Part shown: positions 1-9,147 of the stretch, piece by piece | Layout of the letters: the number at the start of each line of letters is the position of its first letter | Position numbering within the stretch: the first letter of the stretch is position 1 | Assembly (NCBI GenBank): GCA_964579675.1 | Contig: CAZOIA010000004.1 | Coordinates: forward strand, 1 to 64,000 | DNA: 64,000 nucleotides | Direction: 5' to 3' | Source: CAZOIA01 sp964579675 | GTDB taxonomy: Bacteria > Planctomycetota > Phycisphaerae > UBA1845 > PWPN01 | Program-made: the position numbers and the translations under genes | Notes under the pieces: model-generated | Told to the model about the DNA's origin: nothing | The model's input: only the letters and a program-made list of their open reading frames with translations | Database searches by the model: none

Positions 1-349
1 TGCATCTTCATGTGCCATGTCAGCCGGCCTTGTTACGAAGCCCGCGCAGAACACCGAACTGCGCAAAACGAGACTACATCTCGTCGGATCGGCTAGATGC
101 GACGCCTGGATTAGCCTCGATCGGCGTTTTCGGACTCCGCGCCGGCTTGGCGTCTCAGTCTTCGGGTCGGCTTCGTGAGCCCCCGTCCGCCCCGATTACC
201 TTCGCCCCGACGGCGGTGAACCACCGCCAAACGTGACCCACTGCCCTCCCGCGATTTACAATCCACCGCGGGAATGCTAATGTGCCGAGCGGATCAAGAG
301 GGTGTTTCACCAGCCGGTGTCTTCTCCAGGCCTGACGGAGACGTGTGAC
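1..349. other. Left edge, no gene recognised
   Basis: No convincing gene is seen here. A 74-codon plus-strand frame (12-236) and a minus-strand frame reaching in from the next gene have no recognisable family, start signal or plausible protein composition. The only signal is a promoter-like pair just upstream of the first lipoprotein gene, listed separately. Confidence 0.5.
233..262 (+). promoter_or_regulatory. Putative sigma70-type promoter for the first lipoprotein gene
   Basis: GTGACC at 233-238 (TGAC core of a -35) is followed 18 bp later by TACAAT at 257-262, a 5-of-6 match to a -10. This would start transcription near 269, about 80 nt before the ATG at 350. The call rests on motif match and position only. 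Confidence 0.35.
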
Positions 350-1069
350 ATGCATTGTTATTGGAAGCCTCATCGACGGTGCAGAGTTCTCGTGTTGGCC
401 GCTCTGCTCCCGGGCTGCGGCGGGTCGGATTTCGGCGGCGAGATCAGTATGCCTCCCGGGCAGCAGCACGTTCTCAGGTCCGAACAGATCGACGCCGCCC
501 CGCTCAATCTGCCTGCGGACCGGGCCTTCAACATTCACATCAAGGAAAGCCAGCAGTGTCCGGGTGCGGACGGGCGCGCCGGTGCCAGTTCCGACGCCAC
601 CGCCGATGGGCAAGCGTTCTGTCAGGCGGAGGCCTCCAACGGCGGGTCCGCTTCCGCCGATTTCAACATCGGGCATCGGATCGTCAACCGCACCGGCTCA
701 GCTCAGTCGGTCCGGATTCAACTCGAATACCAACTCAGCCAGGAGATCGAAGCTTCCCCTGTGCCCACCGCCCGCACCCAGGGGATTGCCCACATGGATC
801 TCGTGGTCCTGGACTCGCACAAACGAAGCATTGCCAAGATGGCGGTCGTCCACGCCACCAGCGACGAGGCCACCGCCACCGTATCCAGCCGGGAGCAACG
901 GGTCCTCGCCGTGCAATTTGAACCGGGCCGGTCCTACGACGTCATGCTGTTCGGGAAGGTTGACGTTGCCACCGACACGGGCCAAAAAGCCGTGGCCCGC
1001 CTGGAGATCGCGCAATTGACCATGCGCTTGACCTTCTCGCCGGCGGAGACGCAACCGGCGGCGGAATGA
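350..1069 (+). CDS. Putative lipoprotein of unknown function
   Basis: A 239-aa exported protein that I cannot assign to a family. The start at 350 is chosen over the one at 302 because GGAG lies 9 nt upstream and because it leaves a compact signal sequence: basic residues, a short hydrophobic run and a lipobox (LLPGC), so the product is probably an outer- or inner-membrane lipoprotein. The mature part begins with a Gly/Ser-rich segment containing two cysteines, then reads like a beta-rich domain (hydrophobic alternation such as MDLVVLD and YDVMLF). The next gene, an M20 peptidase, starts 33 bp downstream in the same direction, so they may be co-transcribed. No function is proposed. Confidence 0.7.
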   Translation: MHCYWKPHRRCRVLVLAALLPGCGGSDFGGEISMPPGQQHVLRSEQIDAAPLNLPADRAFNIHIKESQQCPGADGRAGASSDATADGQAFCQAEASNGGSASADFNIGHRIVNRTGSAQSVRIQLEYQLSQEIEASPVPTARTQGIAHMDLVVLDSHKRSIAKMAVVHATSDEATATVSSREQRVLAVQFEPGRSYDVMLFGKVDVATDTGQKAVARLEIAQLTMRLTFSPAETQPAAE

Positions 1070-1102
1070 TCCGTCGCCGACGATGGCCGCAGCCACGCCA
1101 AT

Positions 1103-2482
1103 ATGACACCAGAATCAGCCATCGCCGCTTTTGACAAACAGCGGGAAGCCTTCCTGGCGGATCTGATGACCTTCCTGCGGTTCAGGACGATCTCCACCCA
1201 GCCCGAGCACGCGGGCGATTTGAGCGAATGTGCCCAGTGGATCTGCCGGCAGCTTGTTGCAGCCGGTCTGGCCGCGGAAATCATCCCCACCGCGGGACAT
1301 CCCGCGGTCTTCGCCGACAGTGGTCCGCCGGAAGCGGGCCAGGCAAACATCACTCTGCTTTTCTACGGCCACTACGACGTCCAGCCGACCGGGGACCTGA
1401 GCCTTTGGGACACGCGACCCTTTGAGCCCACCATCCGCGACGGGGCGATCTACGCCCGGGGCAGCGCCGACGACAAGGGCCAGCTCATGACCCACCTCAC
1501 GGCCGTGCGCTGCTGGCGGGCGACGCACGAAAGGTGGCCGGTGCGCATCAAGTTCCTGATCGAGGGCGAGGAGGAGATCGGGTCGGAGCATCTGCCGGAC
1601 CTCGTCGAGGCCAACCGTCAGCGGTTGGCTTGCGATTACGTCGTCCTGTCGGACACGTCGAAGCGCGATGCTGACACGCCCGCGCTGACCTATTCGACCC
1701 GTGGGCTTCTTTACAAGCAACTCACCGTCGATGGCCCGGCCCACGACCTGCACAGCGGCCAGTACGGAGGAGCAGTCGCGAACCCGGCCAACGTCCTGGC
1801 CGCCATTATCGCATCGTTGCACGACGCCCGGCATCGGGTGACGATTCCGGGTTTCTACGACGACGTGGAGCCTCTCTCGGACGACCAGCGGCGGCGCCTT
1901 GCCGAACAGGCCTTGACCGAGGCGGAGCTGCTCGCCGCCACCGGGAGCCCAGCCCCCGCCGGCGAGGAGGGTTGGAGCCCGGTCGAGCGCCGCACCGTGC
2001 GTCCCGCCCTCGACGTCAACGGCCTCATCAGCGGGTACACTGCCGAGGGGGCAGCCACCATCATCCCAACGCGGGCCATGGCCAAGGTCTCGATGCGCCT
2101 GGTGCCCAACCAGGACCCCGACGCGATTTCCCGCGCGTTCGACGACGCGGTACAGCAAGCCTGCTCCCCTGCCGTCCGGCTGCGGATCGACACCTTTGGC
2201 AAGTCTGCCGCGTACGTGGCCCCGCTCGATTCGCCCGGCATGCAGGCCGCCGCAAAAGCCCTGGCCCGAAGTTTCCCGAACCCGCCCGTTTTCGCCCGCG
2301 AGGGCGGCACGCTACCCATCCTCCCGATGTTCAAGCGGGTCCTGGGTGCCGACAGCCTGATGCTCGGCTTCGCCATGCCCAACTGCAACGTGCACGGCCC
2401 CAACGAGTTCTTTCACGTTCGCGACTTTGAGAGAGGCACGCGGTGTATCCTGAGGTTCCTGAGCGCCGCGGGCGGGATGTAG
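1103..2482 (+). CDS. M20 family metallopeptidase (dipeptidase-type)
   Basis: A 459-aa zinc-dependent aminoacyl-peptidase of the M20/M25/M40 family, expected to hydrolyse dipeptides or N-acyl amino acids in the cytoplasm. Visible motifs include GHYDVQP (metal His near residue 90), the bridging-aspartate motif ARGSADDKGQ (119-127), the catalytic glutamate segment EGEEEIGS (154-161), a later metal-ligand aspartate in VLSDTSKRD and the C-terminal NVHGPNE metal histidine. The lid/dimerisation domain lies between, beginning near the HDLHSGQYGG motif. The length and motif order match the PepV/CNDP-like branch. No Shine-Dalgarno precedes the ATG. There is no signal peptide. The exact substrate cannot be read from the sequence. 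Confidence 0.93.
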   Translation: MTPESAIAAFDKQREAFLADLMTFLRFRTISTQPEHAGDLSECAQWICRQLVAAGLAAEIIPTAGHPAVFADSGPPEAGQANITLLFYGHYDVQPTGDLSLWDTRPFEPTIRDGAIYARGSADDKGQLMTHLTAVRCWRATHERWPVRIKFLIEGEEEIGSEHLPDLVEANRQRLACDYVVLSDTSKRDADTPALTYSTRGLLYKQLTVDGPAHDLHSGQYGGAVANPANVLAAIIASLHDARHRVTIPGFYDDVEPLSDDQRRRLAEQALTEAELLAATGSPAPAGEEGWSPVERRTVRPALDVNGLISGYTAEGAATIIPTRAMAKVSMRLVPNQDPDAISRAFDDAVQQACSPAVRLRIDTFGKSAAYVAPLDSPGMQAAAKALARSFPNPPVFAREGGTLPILPMFKRVLGADSLMLGFAMPNCNVHGPNEFFHVRDFERGTRCILRFLSAAGGM

Positions 2483-2773
2483 CAGTAACTTCATTTCCCG
2501 CAAGCACTTACGGAAACACCTGCCCGGCCGCTCGCTCCCGGCACGCGGCGCGGCTCGTCGGGACCGGCGGTTTTCAAATCAACGCGTTTCCCGGACCGGC
2601 CGATGACTGTAAGATAGAACTGCCCGGCCGGGAGGGCGGGCAAGGTCCCCGGCACCAGGGACGGTGCGATTCTAATTCCGTGCGGTCCGGCCACACGAGG
2701 TGCCAGAGGGAGACGGCGCAGCCCACAGCCTGCGGGCCGTCCAACGCGGGCGAGAGCAACGTGGAGAGAGGGT

Positions 2774-3706
2774 ATGAATCCCATGAGAATCAACTGGGTA
2801 GTCGGCGCGATCCTGGCGGTCGTCTTTTCCTCCGGCGGCGTTGCCCGAGCGGAGTTCTACCAGGACGTGATCCGGGGATTCGAGCTGTTCGGCTACCGGT
2901 TTTCCCTTGAGCGGAACCTCCTGGGCGATGGTTGGGACGCCACTGCCATTGCCGACTACAGCGGTGGCCGAACGTTCAACCTGGGCGTCGCGGACGTAAC
3001 TCTGACCGGGGCGGTGTTCGCGACCGGCGGGTACACCCTGCGCGGCATCCCCAGAGGGCACTTCACAGTGACCACGGCCGGCGCTCCCCTGGCTTATACC
3101 TACGACTTCAACCTGGGTTTGCAGGACACGACGTTCACGGGCAGCGTGCTGATCAACATCGACACCGACGTCAACCTGCTCGGGTTCTACGACCAGACGT
3201 TCCAGATCTCGAACCGCGGAACGTTCGAGACTGACGGGCTGCTCGGGGACGATTCTGAATCGCTGGACTATGACCTCGGGCCGGTTAACGTCTCCGGGAA
3301 CGCCTACGCGGACGCCCTGGCAGCCATGACCCAACCCCTCTTCGACTTCGCCGGCACGGAGAACCCCTTTGCCAAGTTCAGTTCCCGGGCTACGCGCGTT
3401 GCCTCCCTGACCGAGACCGCCGACGAGTTGCGGGCCCGCATCGCCTCGGGTGACATCCTCAGCGACGAGGAAATGGCCATGCTCATCAACTGCTCCATGC
3501 TGACGAGCATGCTCTCACCGGACGGTTCAGGCAATCCGTTCGACGGCCTCTCGGAGCTGGACGAGCTGCTCGAGACCGGCACGCGCTCGCCGGAGACCGA
3601 CGGGTACTCGGAAAGCAGTACCGTCCCCGAGCCGCCGACGCTCTTCCTGCTGGTCCTGGGCATGGCGGGGCTTCGACTATGTCGGCGCCTGCCGGCCGCC
3701 GCTTGA
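2774..3706 (+). CDS. PEP-CTERM sorting-domain protein
   Basis: A 310-aa exported protein. It begins with a signal peptide (hydrophobic WVVGAILAVVFSSGGVARA) and ends with a PEP-CTERM tail: the PEP motif in STVPEPPTLFLL, a transmembrane helix, then a basic end (RLCRRLPAAA). Such tails are recognised by an exosortase, which must be encoded elsewhere. The body is beta-rich and resembles no family I can name; the segment after residue ~195 is acidic and serine-rich and looks like a linker. GAGAGAGG lies just upstream of the ATG. It probably ends up on the cell surface or in extracellular matrix, which is inference from the sorting signal. Confidence 0.8.
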   Translation: MNPMRINWVVGAILAVVFSSGGVARAEFYQDVIRGFELFGYRFSLERNLLGDGWDATAIADYSGGRTFNLGVADVTLTGAVFATGGYTLRGIPRGHFTVTTAGAPLAYTYDFNLGLQDTTFTGSVLINIDTDVNLLGFYDQTFQISNRGTFETDGLLGDDSESLDYDLGPVNVSGNAYADALAAMTQPLFDFAGTENPFAKFSSRATRVASLTETADELRARIASGDILSDEEMAMLINCSMLTSMLSPDGSGNPFDGLSELDELLETGTRSPETDGYSESSTVPEPPTLFLLVLGMAGLRLCRRLPAAA

Positions 3707-3793
3707 CCGCCCGAGCGGGCCCCCTTCTGCCATCTCCCGAGAGTCCGTTGCACGCCCGGCGCCGCCCGGCCAGAATGCTTGCCGGAGGATAGT

Positions 3794-4894
3794 ATGGGCG
3801 TCTGCTGCCTGCTCATGGTTCTGTTTGCCGGGAGGGCTGATCTGCCGCTGTCGTTGCTCGGGCGGCATTACCTCACCTGCCCCGTTTGCCGGGAAGATTT
3901 CACCACAGTCGTCTGCACGCAAAGCAACACCCGCGGCGGCGTAGACCGGGACCTGTTCGCCCGATCCCTGGGTCCGCAGCCGGAGTTCTACCGCGTATCG
4001 ACTTGCCCCCGTTGCGGGTACAGCGGGTACGCCTGTGACTTCGGCCCCGACGTTCTTCTGCCCCCGGACGTCCGCCAGAAGATCCGGGCCAAACCAGGAC
4101 TGCCGTTGCCGGAGGGCTTCACGCCCGAGAGCGACCCCCGGGAACTCGACGCCGCCGACCGCTACGCCCTGGCGATCACGTGCTATCGCTGGCGGCAGAA
4201 ACCCGACGAGGCGCTGGCCTGGCTGCACCTCCGGGCGTCGTGGATCGAGCGGGACAAGGGCTCGGTCCTCCCGCCGGAGGCGCGCCTGAAACGGGTGATG
4301 CAGTACGTCGAGCGATGGCGGCCCCCGAGGCGCCCGACCGATAACCAGGTGGACGTGGAGATGCAGATGGCCACCCGGATCGCCGAGGCCCTCGCCACGG
4401 GCCGATTCAATCGCTACCAGCGGCCCTACGTCGAGCTGGCCCTGGCCCTGATCCTGCGCCGCCACGGCGAGAACCGCCACGCCTCACCGCTGCTCGAGGA
4501 GCTGGGAGAAAAGGGGACAGGTGCCTTTTTGTCGGTCGATCGACCGGCGCCCACGCTGAAGGATTCACAGGGCGATCAGGAGACGGAAAAAAAGGTCCCT
4601 GACCCCTTTTCGCCAGCGCTGCGGGAGGGGATCGAGCGGATGCGAGAATCGATCGTGCGGGAGCGTGAGCAGCAACGACAAGCGGCCCGCTGCTTCGAGC
4701 GGGCGCTGCTCACCGACCAGCCCACGCCTGGAAACCGGGGGCCGGCCTGTTATCTCCTGGCCGAGCTCTACCGTCGCCTGGGCCGGGACCACGAGGCGAT
4801 TCGATGGTACGACAAGGCCCTGGCCGAATCCGCCCTGCCGCCCGACCTCCGCAAATGGGCCAAGCACCAACGGGCGTGGTCTGCGGCAAAGTAG
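3794..4894 (+). CDS. DUF2225 family protein carrying an inserted palindromic repeat
   Basis: A 366-aa protein with the DUF2225 hallmarks: two CxxC pairs (TCPVC and TCPRCGYSG) flanking a conserved segment with SNTR, then an alpha-helical TPR-like region. The start at 3794 is preferred to the upstream TTG at 3779 because GGAGG sits 5 nt before it. The cysteines suggest zinc binding; the family function is unknown. The N-terminus has a short hydrophobic stretch (CCLLMVLFAG). Residues ~239-273 are encoded by a 104-bp inverted-repeat element (4508-4611) that stays open in this frame, and the helical repeats resume after it with ARCFERALL and HEAIRWYDKAL. Compared with relatives this segment should be an insertion. 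Confidence 0.85.
   Translation: MGVCCLLMVLFAGRADLPLSLLGRHYLTCPVCREDFTTVVCTQSNTRGGVDRDLFARSLGPQPEFYRVSTCPRCGYSGYACDFGPDVLLPPDVRQKIRAKPGLPLPEGFTPESDPRELDAADRYALAITCYRWRQKPDEALAWLHLRASWIERDKGSVLPPEARLKRVMQYVERWRPPRRPTDNQVDVEMQMATRIAEALATGRFNRYQRPYVELALALILRRHGENRHASPLLEELGEKGTGAFLSVDRPAPTLKDSQGDQETEKKVPDPFSPALREGIERMRESIVREREQQRQAARCFERALLTDQPTPGNRGPACYLLAELYRRLGRDHEAIRWYDKALAESALPPDLRKWAKHQRAWSAAK
4508..4611. repeat. REP/MITE-like inverted repeat inside the DUF2225 gene
   Basis: Two 28-bp arms, 4508-4535 and 4584-4611, are near-perfect reverse complements of each other. Both read GAAAAGGGG, then a variable base, CAGG, two variable bases and CCTTTTT. The spacer contains the small palindrome GGTCGATCGACC. 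This G-rich/T-rich arm design resembles extragenic palindromes common in environmental genomes and often mobilised by REP-associated (IS200-like) transposases; that link is general knowledge, and no such transposase is in this window. No second copy was noticed in the window. Confidence 0.8.
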
Positions 4895-4915
4895 ACGACA
4901 TCACGGGTGCCCGGA

Positions 4916-5536
4916 TCACAGGGCCGCAAAGTTCCTGAGCATGGCCAGGCCGGCCTGCCGGCTCTTTTCGGGATGGAACTGGGTGGCGAATAGATTGTCC
5001 CGCCAGATCATGGCCGTGAAGTCATGCCCGTAGTTGCAGTGGCCGCAGGTGACCTCCGGGCCGATCGGGTCCACGTAGTAGGAGTGCACGAAGTAGAAGT
5101 GCTGTCCGCATTCGAGGCCCTCGAGCAGCGGACACGGGGCGGTCCAGGTCAACTGGTTCCAGCCCATGTGCGGCACCTTGAGGCCGGTCGCGGCGGGGTC
5201 TTCCGAGAAATCGAAGCGGACGACCCGGCCCGGGAGGAGGCCCAGGCCCTGATACTCGCCGTCCTCGTAGCTCACGTCGAACAGGAGCTGCAATCCCAGG
5301 CAAATCCCGAGGAAAGGCCGGCCCGATTCGCCCGCCTGAACCAGCGGCTCGATCAGGCCCTGCTCGCCAAGGTGGGTCATCGCGTCCCGGAACGCACCCA
5401 CCCCCGGCAGCACGACCTTGCTCGCCCGCTGGAGCTGATCGGGGCTGCTCACAATCTCGGCCGATGCCCCGACGCGCTCGAACCCCTTCTGCACGCTCCG
5501 CAGATTCCCCATACCGTAGTCAACAATCGCGATCAC
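4916..5536 (-). CDS. hisH: Imidazole glycerol phosphate synthase glutaminase subunit HisH
   Basis: A 206-aa class I glutamine amidotransferase that releases ammonia from glutamine for HisF in histidine biosynthesis. The N-terminus IAIVDYGMGNLRSV is typical of HisH. The nucleophile Cys79 lies in GICLGLQ, and the triad is completed by His188 and Glu190 in FHPEKS. The motif PHMGWNQ and the segment HFYFVHSYYVDP are also diagnostic. It starts at a GTG (5534-5536), which gives the canonical N-terminus. It lies 73 bp downstream of the AlaC-like aminotransferase on the same strand. HisF and other his genes are not in the window. Confidence 0.95.
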   Translation of the reverse strand: MIAIVDYGMGNLRSVQKGFERVGASAEIVSSPDQLQRASKVVLPGVGAFRDAMTHLGEQGLIEPLVQAGESGRPFLGICLGLQLLFDVSYEDGEYQGLGLLPGRVVRFDFSEDPAATGLKVPHMGWNQLTWTAPCPLLEGLECGQHFYFVHSYYVDPIGPEVTCGHCNYGHDFTAMIWRDNLFATQFHPEKSRQAGLAMLRNFAAL

Positions 5537-5609
5537 GATAATCAGCCTTCAGTTATCAACTCTCGGCGCTCAGCCGCCCGAGATCCCGCGCCGCGAAATC
5601 CGCATCCCA

Positions 5610-6827
5610 TCATGTTGGAGTGGAAGGGACCTTGCCCTTGTTCAGCGCCCGATGAAGCTGGCGCATGGCCTGGCGCAGACGTTGCTCGTTCTCGACCAGT
5701 GCGATGCGGATGTACCCCTCCCCGTTCTCTCCGAACGCCCGGCCCGGTGCGAGGGCGACTTCCGCCTCGTCCAGCATGCGCATGGCCAAGTCGATCGTGG
5801 ACTGCCCGGCCAGATGCTCATCGGGCACCCGTGCCCAGACGAACATGCTGCCGCGGTTCCGCTCGGCCGTCCAGCCCATCCGGCGGCAGCCCTCGAGCAC
5901 CAGGTCCCGCCGCCCCTGGTAGACCCGCGCCTGCTCCTCGACGTCCTCGTGGCAATGGCGCAGGGCGATGATTGAAGCGATCTGCACCGGCTGGAAGATC
6001 CCGTAGTCGTAATACCCCTTGATGGTAGCGAGGGCGTCGATCATCGTGCGGTTGCCGGCGCAGAAGCCGATCCGCCAGCCCGCCATGTTATAGGGCTTGC
6101 TCATCGTGGTGAACTCGACGCCCACGTCCTTGGCCCCCTCGGCCGCCAGGAAGCTCGGAGCCTTGTAACCGTCGAACGTCGTCTCACCGTACGCAAAATC
6201 GTGCATGACTACCACGCCGTGTTCTTTCGCCAGGGCAACCACGTGCTCGAAGAAAGGCGGATCGACCGTCATTGCGGTCGGGTTGTGCGGGTAGTTGAGG
6301 ATCAGGATCTTGGGCCGCGGATAAAGGTGCTCCACCACGTTCCGGACGCGCCCCAGGAACGCGTCGTCGTTGCCCAGCGGCACGGAGATCACGTTTGCAC
6401 CGGCCAGGGCAACGCCGTAAACGTGAATCGGAAACGCCGGATCACCCACGACCGCCGTATCCCCAGGGCCCAGCATCGCCAGGAGCATGTGACTGATGCC
6501 CTCCTTGCTGCCGATGGTGGCGATGACTTCGTGCTCGGGGTCGAGTTCGACGCCTCGCTTGTCGCGGTAGTGCCTTGCCACGTCTCGTCGAAGGTTGAAC
6601 AGGCCCCGGGTGGTCAGGCTGTACCGCTGGTTGCGCGGGTCCCGGACCGCCTCGCAGAGCTTGTCCACGATCGGCAGGGGTGTGGGGTCGGACGGGTTGC
6701 CCATACCCAAATCAATGATATCGATGCCCTGCTGCCGCTTGCGGTGCCTCAGGGCGTTGATCCGGCCAAAGAGGTACGGCGGGAGCCGGGAGATCCGCTG
6801 GGCAGGCTGGATTGTGAATTCGGACAT
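5610..6827 (-). CDS. AlaC-like PLP-dependent aminotransferase (class I/II)
   Basis: A 405-aa fold-type I aminotransferase. The closest family I recognise is AlaC/YfdZ, the glutamate-pyruvate (alanine) transaminase group. Shared landmarks are RLPPYLF near the start, IIDLGMGNP, the TIGSKEGISHM segment, NYPHNPT (Asn182), the PLP-ring aspartate in VMHDFAYGE (Asp210) and the Schiff-base lysine Lys244 in SKPYNMAGWRIGF. It would supply alanine, or act on a related pair of amino and keto acids; LL-diaminopimelate aminotransferase activity is a less likely alternative. A consensus TATAAT ends 6 nt before the ATG and no Shine-Dalgarno is present, so the mRNA may be leaderless. Confidence 0.9.
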   Translation of the reverse strand: MSEFTIQPAQRISRLPPYLFGRINALRHRKRQQGIDIIDLGMGNPSDPTPLPIVDKLCEAVRDPRNQRYSLTTRGLFNLRRDVARHYRDKRGVELDPEHEVIATIGSKEGISHMLLAMLGPGDTAVVGDPAFPIHVYGVALAGANVISVPLGNDDAFLGRVRNVVEHLYPRPKILILNYPHNPTAMTVDPPFFEHVVALAKEHGVVVMHDFAYGETTFDGYKAPSFLAAEGAKDVGVEFTTMSKPYNMAGWRIGFCAGNRTMIDALATIKGYYDYGIFQPVQIASIIALRHCHEDVEEQARVYQGRRDLVLEGCRRMGWTAERNRGSMFVWARVPDEHLAGQSTIDLAMRMLDEAEVALAPGRAFGENGEGYIRIALVENEQRLRQAMRQLHRALNKGKVPSTPT

Positions 6828-6833
6828 GCGATG

Positions 6834-6861
6834 ATTATAGCGCGCCGGGCGTCCGCCCGGA
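6834..6861 (-). promoter_or_regulatory. Promoter of the AlaC-like gene (candidate leaderless)
   Basis: On the minus strand a perfect -10 TATAAT (plus 6834-6839) ends 6 nt before the ATG at 6827. A weak -35 (TTCCGG, plus 6856-6861) sits 16-17 bp upstream. The expected transcription start coincides with the start codon. The spacer holds a GC palindrome (CCGGGCG/CGCCCGG, 6844-6859) that could be an operator or the end of the upstream TPR transcript. Confidence 0.5.
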
Positions 6862-6870
6862 ACTCCACGC

Positions 6871-8394
6871 TCACTCGCCCGGACCGCGGGACTCGCCCGG
6901 TATCGCGATGCCGAGCCGTTTCAGCAGTTGAGCCGCCACCGGGTTCTGCGGTTCGAGCTTCAGCAGCCGCCGGCAGGTATCGGCCGCGTCGTCGCGCTGG
7001 TACACGTTGAACTGAAGCCGAGCGAGGACCTCGAGGAATCGGGCGTTCTTTTCCCCCTGTTCGTCCGCTTTGAGCAGGACCTCCAAGGCGGCATGGAGCC
7101 TCAGCGTCTGGGCAACGTCCGCCTCCTTCTGGATCGCTGCCGCCAGTTCCATCCGCAGGTCCAGCTCAGCCTTGGCCAACTCGATCCGCCGCTCCACGTC
7201 GTCAGGGCTCAAAGCCGACCTCGCCGTCCGCACTTCCGCCAGTTTCACCCCCAGCACCTCCGCATAGGTCGCGTAGTATCGACCGAGCGATGCCAGCAAC
7301 TCCGAGTCATGACGGTTTTCGCTTAGGGCGTTGAACGCCAGGTCAACTGCCTGTCGGGCTTGAACCCCGGCTTTCTCGAGGTTCCGCCGGGCGTCCTCCG
7401 GGTTGCCCGGGACCCGGGTTTCCGGCCTGCTCTGGGCGAGCAGGATGACGGCATGGATGTTGTGGTAGGCCGGATTGCGAGGGGCCTTGTTCGTGGCGGA
7501 CTCCACCAGCTTGAGTGCCTTTTCATGGTAACCGCTGTCCTGGTAGGTGCCGGCCAGCTCGACCAGGATTTCCGGGTCTTCCGGGTTCAATTCCTTCGCT
7601 TTCTCCAGTGTGCTGACCGCCTGATTGAGGTAGCGCAGCCCACGGTAGATTCGCCCCAGTTCCAAGCGGGCCCGCGAGTCCTGCCGGCCGGCGACGGTCT
7701 TGAGATAGCTCTCGTAGCGCTCGCGGGCCTGCAGTTGCCGGTCCGAAGCACCCAGGACGCGGGCCAGACCCACCTGGGCTTCGGGACTGACCGGATCATG
7801 GAGCAGTACCGCTTTGTACATCTGTTCCGCAGCTTGCAGGTCTCCGGCGTCCATGGCCAGCGGGGCGGCCTCAAGGTATTGCCGGATCGCGAGGCCCAGA
7901 AAGGACTTCGCCTCGTCCTCGGCGAGATTCGCCGAGGCCGCGTTTGCCAGCAGCTCATACACATACCCCAGCAATCGAAGGGCCCTGATGTTCTGCCGAT
8001 CCCGCCTGACCACGACCTCCAGGAGCCTCCGGGCGTCGAAGAGCCTTTGGGCGCGCGTCGCTTCCAGGGCGGTGTCGATCAACTCGCCGTTGCTCATGCC
8101 GGGTTTGACGCCTGCCACGCCGGCCAACTCAGGCGGCACCGTCGAGGCCGGCGCGTTGGCTGCCGGCAGCCCCGTCGCAGAGTCCTGGGCCTCGGCAAGC
8201 CCCGCCGAACCTGCAACCGCCACCATCACCCCGACCGCCCACACCCGATACGACGCGAGACGATTCACCAATTGTCTCCGCGGTTCGGGCCTGCCAGACA
8301 CGCGCGTATCCGCGCCGGCGGACCAGTGCTGCCCCCGCCTGATTTCCAGACCCCGTTCACGAGATGCTGTACCCAGTTCTGCGGGTGTGTTCAT
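6871..8394 (-). CDS. Tetratricopeptide-repeat protein, probably exported
   Basis: A 507-aa alpha-helical repeat protein. The start at 8394 has AGGAGAGG 4 nt upstream; frames further upstream lack one. A basic N-terminal stretch is followed by a hydrophobic segment (YRVWAVGVMVAVAGSAGLA), so it is probably exported or anchored in the inner membrane with a periplasmic repeat domain. At least eight TPR-like helix pairs follow; the clearest contain SPEAQVGLARVLGASDR, RLELGRIYRGLRYLNQA, EILVELAGTYQDSGYHEKA and a final TCRRLLKLEPQNPVA. TPRs mediate protein-protein contacts; the partner is unknown. It is the last gene after fliS in the flagellar direction (189 bp gap) but has no specific flagellar signature. 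Confidence 0.8.
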   Translation of the reverse strand: MNTPAELGTASRERGLEIRRGQHWSAGADTRVSGRPEPRRQLVNRLASYRVWAVGVMVAVAGSAGLAEAQDSATGLPAANAPASTVPPELAGVAGVKPGMSNGELIDTALEATRAQRLFDARRLLEVVVRRDRQNIRALRLLGYVYELLANAASANLAEDEAKSFLGLAIRQYLEAAPLAMDAGDLQAAEQMYKAVLLHDPVSPEAQVGLARVLGASDRQLQARERYESYLKTVAGRQDSRARLELGRIYRGLRYLNQAVSTLEKAKELNPEDPEILVELAGTYQDSGYHEKALKLVESATNKAPRNPAYHNIHAVILLAQSRPETRVPGNPEDARRNLEKAGVQARQAVDLAFNALSENRHDSELLASLGRYYATYAEVLGVKLAEVRTARSALSPDDVERRIELAKAELDLRMELAAAIQKEADVAQTLRLHAALEVLLKADEQGEKNARFLEVLARLQFNVYQRDDAADTCRRLLKLEPQNPVAAQLLKRLGIAIPGESRGPGE

Positions 8395-8583
8395 CGAGCC
8401 TCTCCTGATTTGACGTCGAGCAACCCCCCGGAAGTGCTCCCCTACCCTCCCGCAGTCGTTCAATCGCTCACAACCGGCTCTGGTCCTACGAACGGACGGG
8501 GAGTCTGTTCGCGATTCTCACCGGCTCCCGGACATGAACTATAGAGAGGGTCCCAATACCGGTCAAGCTGGTCCCCGGAACGC

Positions 8584-9045
8584 TTACCCCTGGACGCTCA
8601 GCGGTCCGTAAGTAACGTCTGCCGGCGCGCCGCCCTGCCATTCTCCCGAGGACGCGCCCTGGGTCGCTTGTTCCTCCCGGAGTTTATCGATCAGCATGAC
8701 CCAGGTTTCCCGCTGGTACTCGAGTATCTCGAGCGCCTGGTTGGCAACGGCAACGTCGCGATTCGTGCTGGCCTCGACCAGTTTCCGGTAGATGAAGTTG
8801 TACAGTCCGGCCATCCGGGTGCACAGGTCCTTGTCGACCTCGTAGTTCAGGGAATTGAGCAGCTCGATGATGATCTTCTGGGCCCGGCTGAAACCGTTGA
8901 ACGCCTCTTCCCAATTCCTGCTGTTGATGCCCTCCACGCCCCGGCGCGCGAACCGGATCGCGCCGTCGTAGAGCATCAGTTGCAACTGCTCCGGCGGTGC
9001 AGTCAGGATGGCGTTGCGAAGGTACTCGTCTGGCACTTGACCCAT
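8584..9045 (-). CDS. fliS: Flagellin export chaperone FliS
   Basis: A 153-aa helical-bundle chaperone that binds the C-terminus of flagellin and keeps it unfolded for export. FliS hallmarks are LTAPPEQLQLMLYDGAIRF near the N-terminus, then IIIELLNSLN and LYNFIYRKLVEAS and DVAVANQALEILEYQRETW. The last ~25 residues are a low-complexity Gly/Ala tail. It lies about 100 bp downstream of fliD, as in many flagellar clusters, and follows three flagellin genes, its presumed clients. Confidence 0.93.
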   Translation of the reverse strand: MGQVPDEYLRNAILTAPPEQLQLMLYDGAIRFARRGVEGINSRNWEEAFNGFSRAQKIIIELLNSLNYEVDKDLCTRMAGLYNFIYRKLVEASTNRDVAVANQALEILEYQRETWVMLIDKLREEQATQGASSGEWQGGAPADVTYGPLSVQG

Positions 9046-9147
9046 AGCCGGTGTTGTTATCGGCTACCCGCCGGGCGCGGTTAACCTGTTTCTCCAGGGC
9101 CCTGAGGTGCGGTCAGGCGGCCCGACCGGCCGCCAACCGATCGTGAG

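Noticed and set aside
1115..2158. 347-codon minus-strand frame opposite the M20 peptidase
   Set aside because: It lies antisense to a gene with a complete set of catalytic motifs and shows no family resemblance; long antisense frames are expected in GC-rich DNA.
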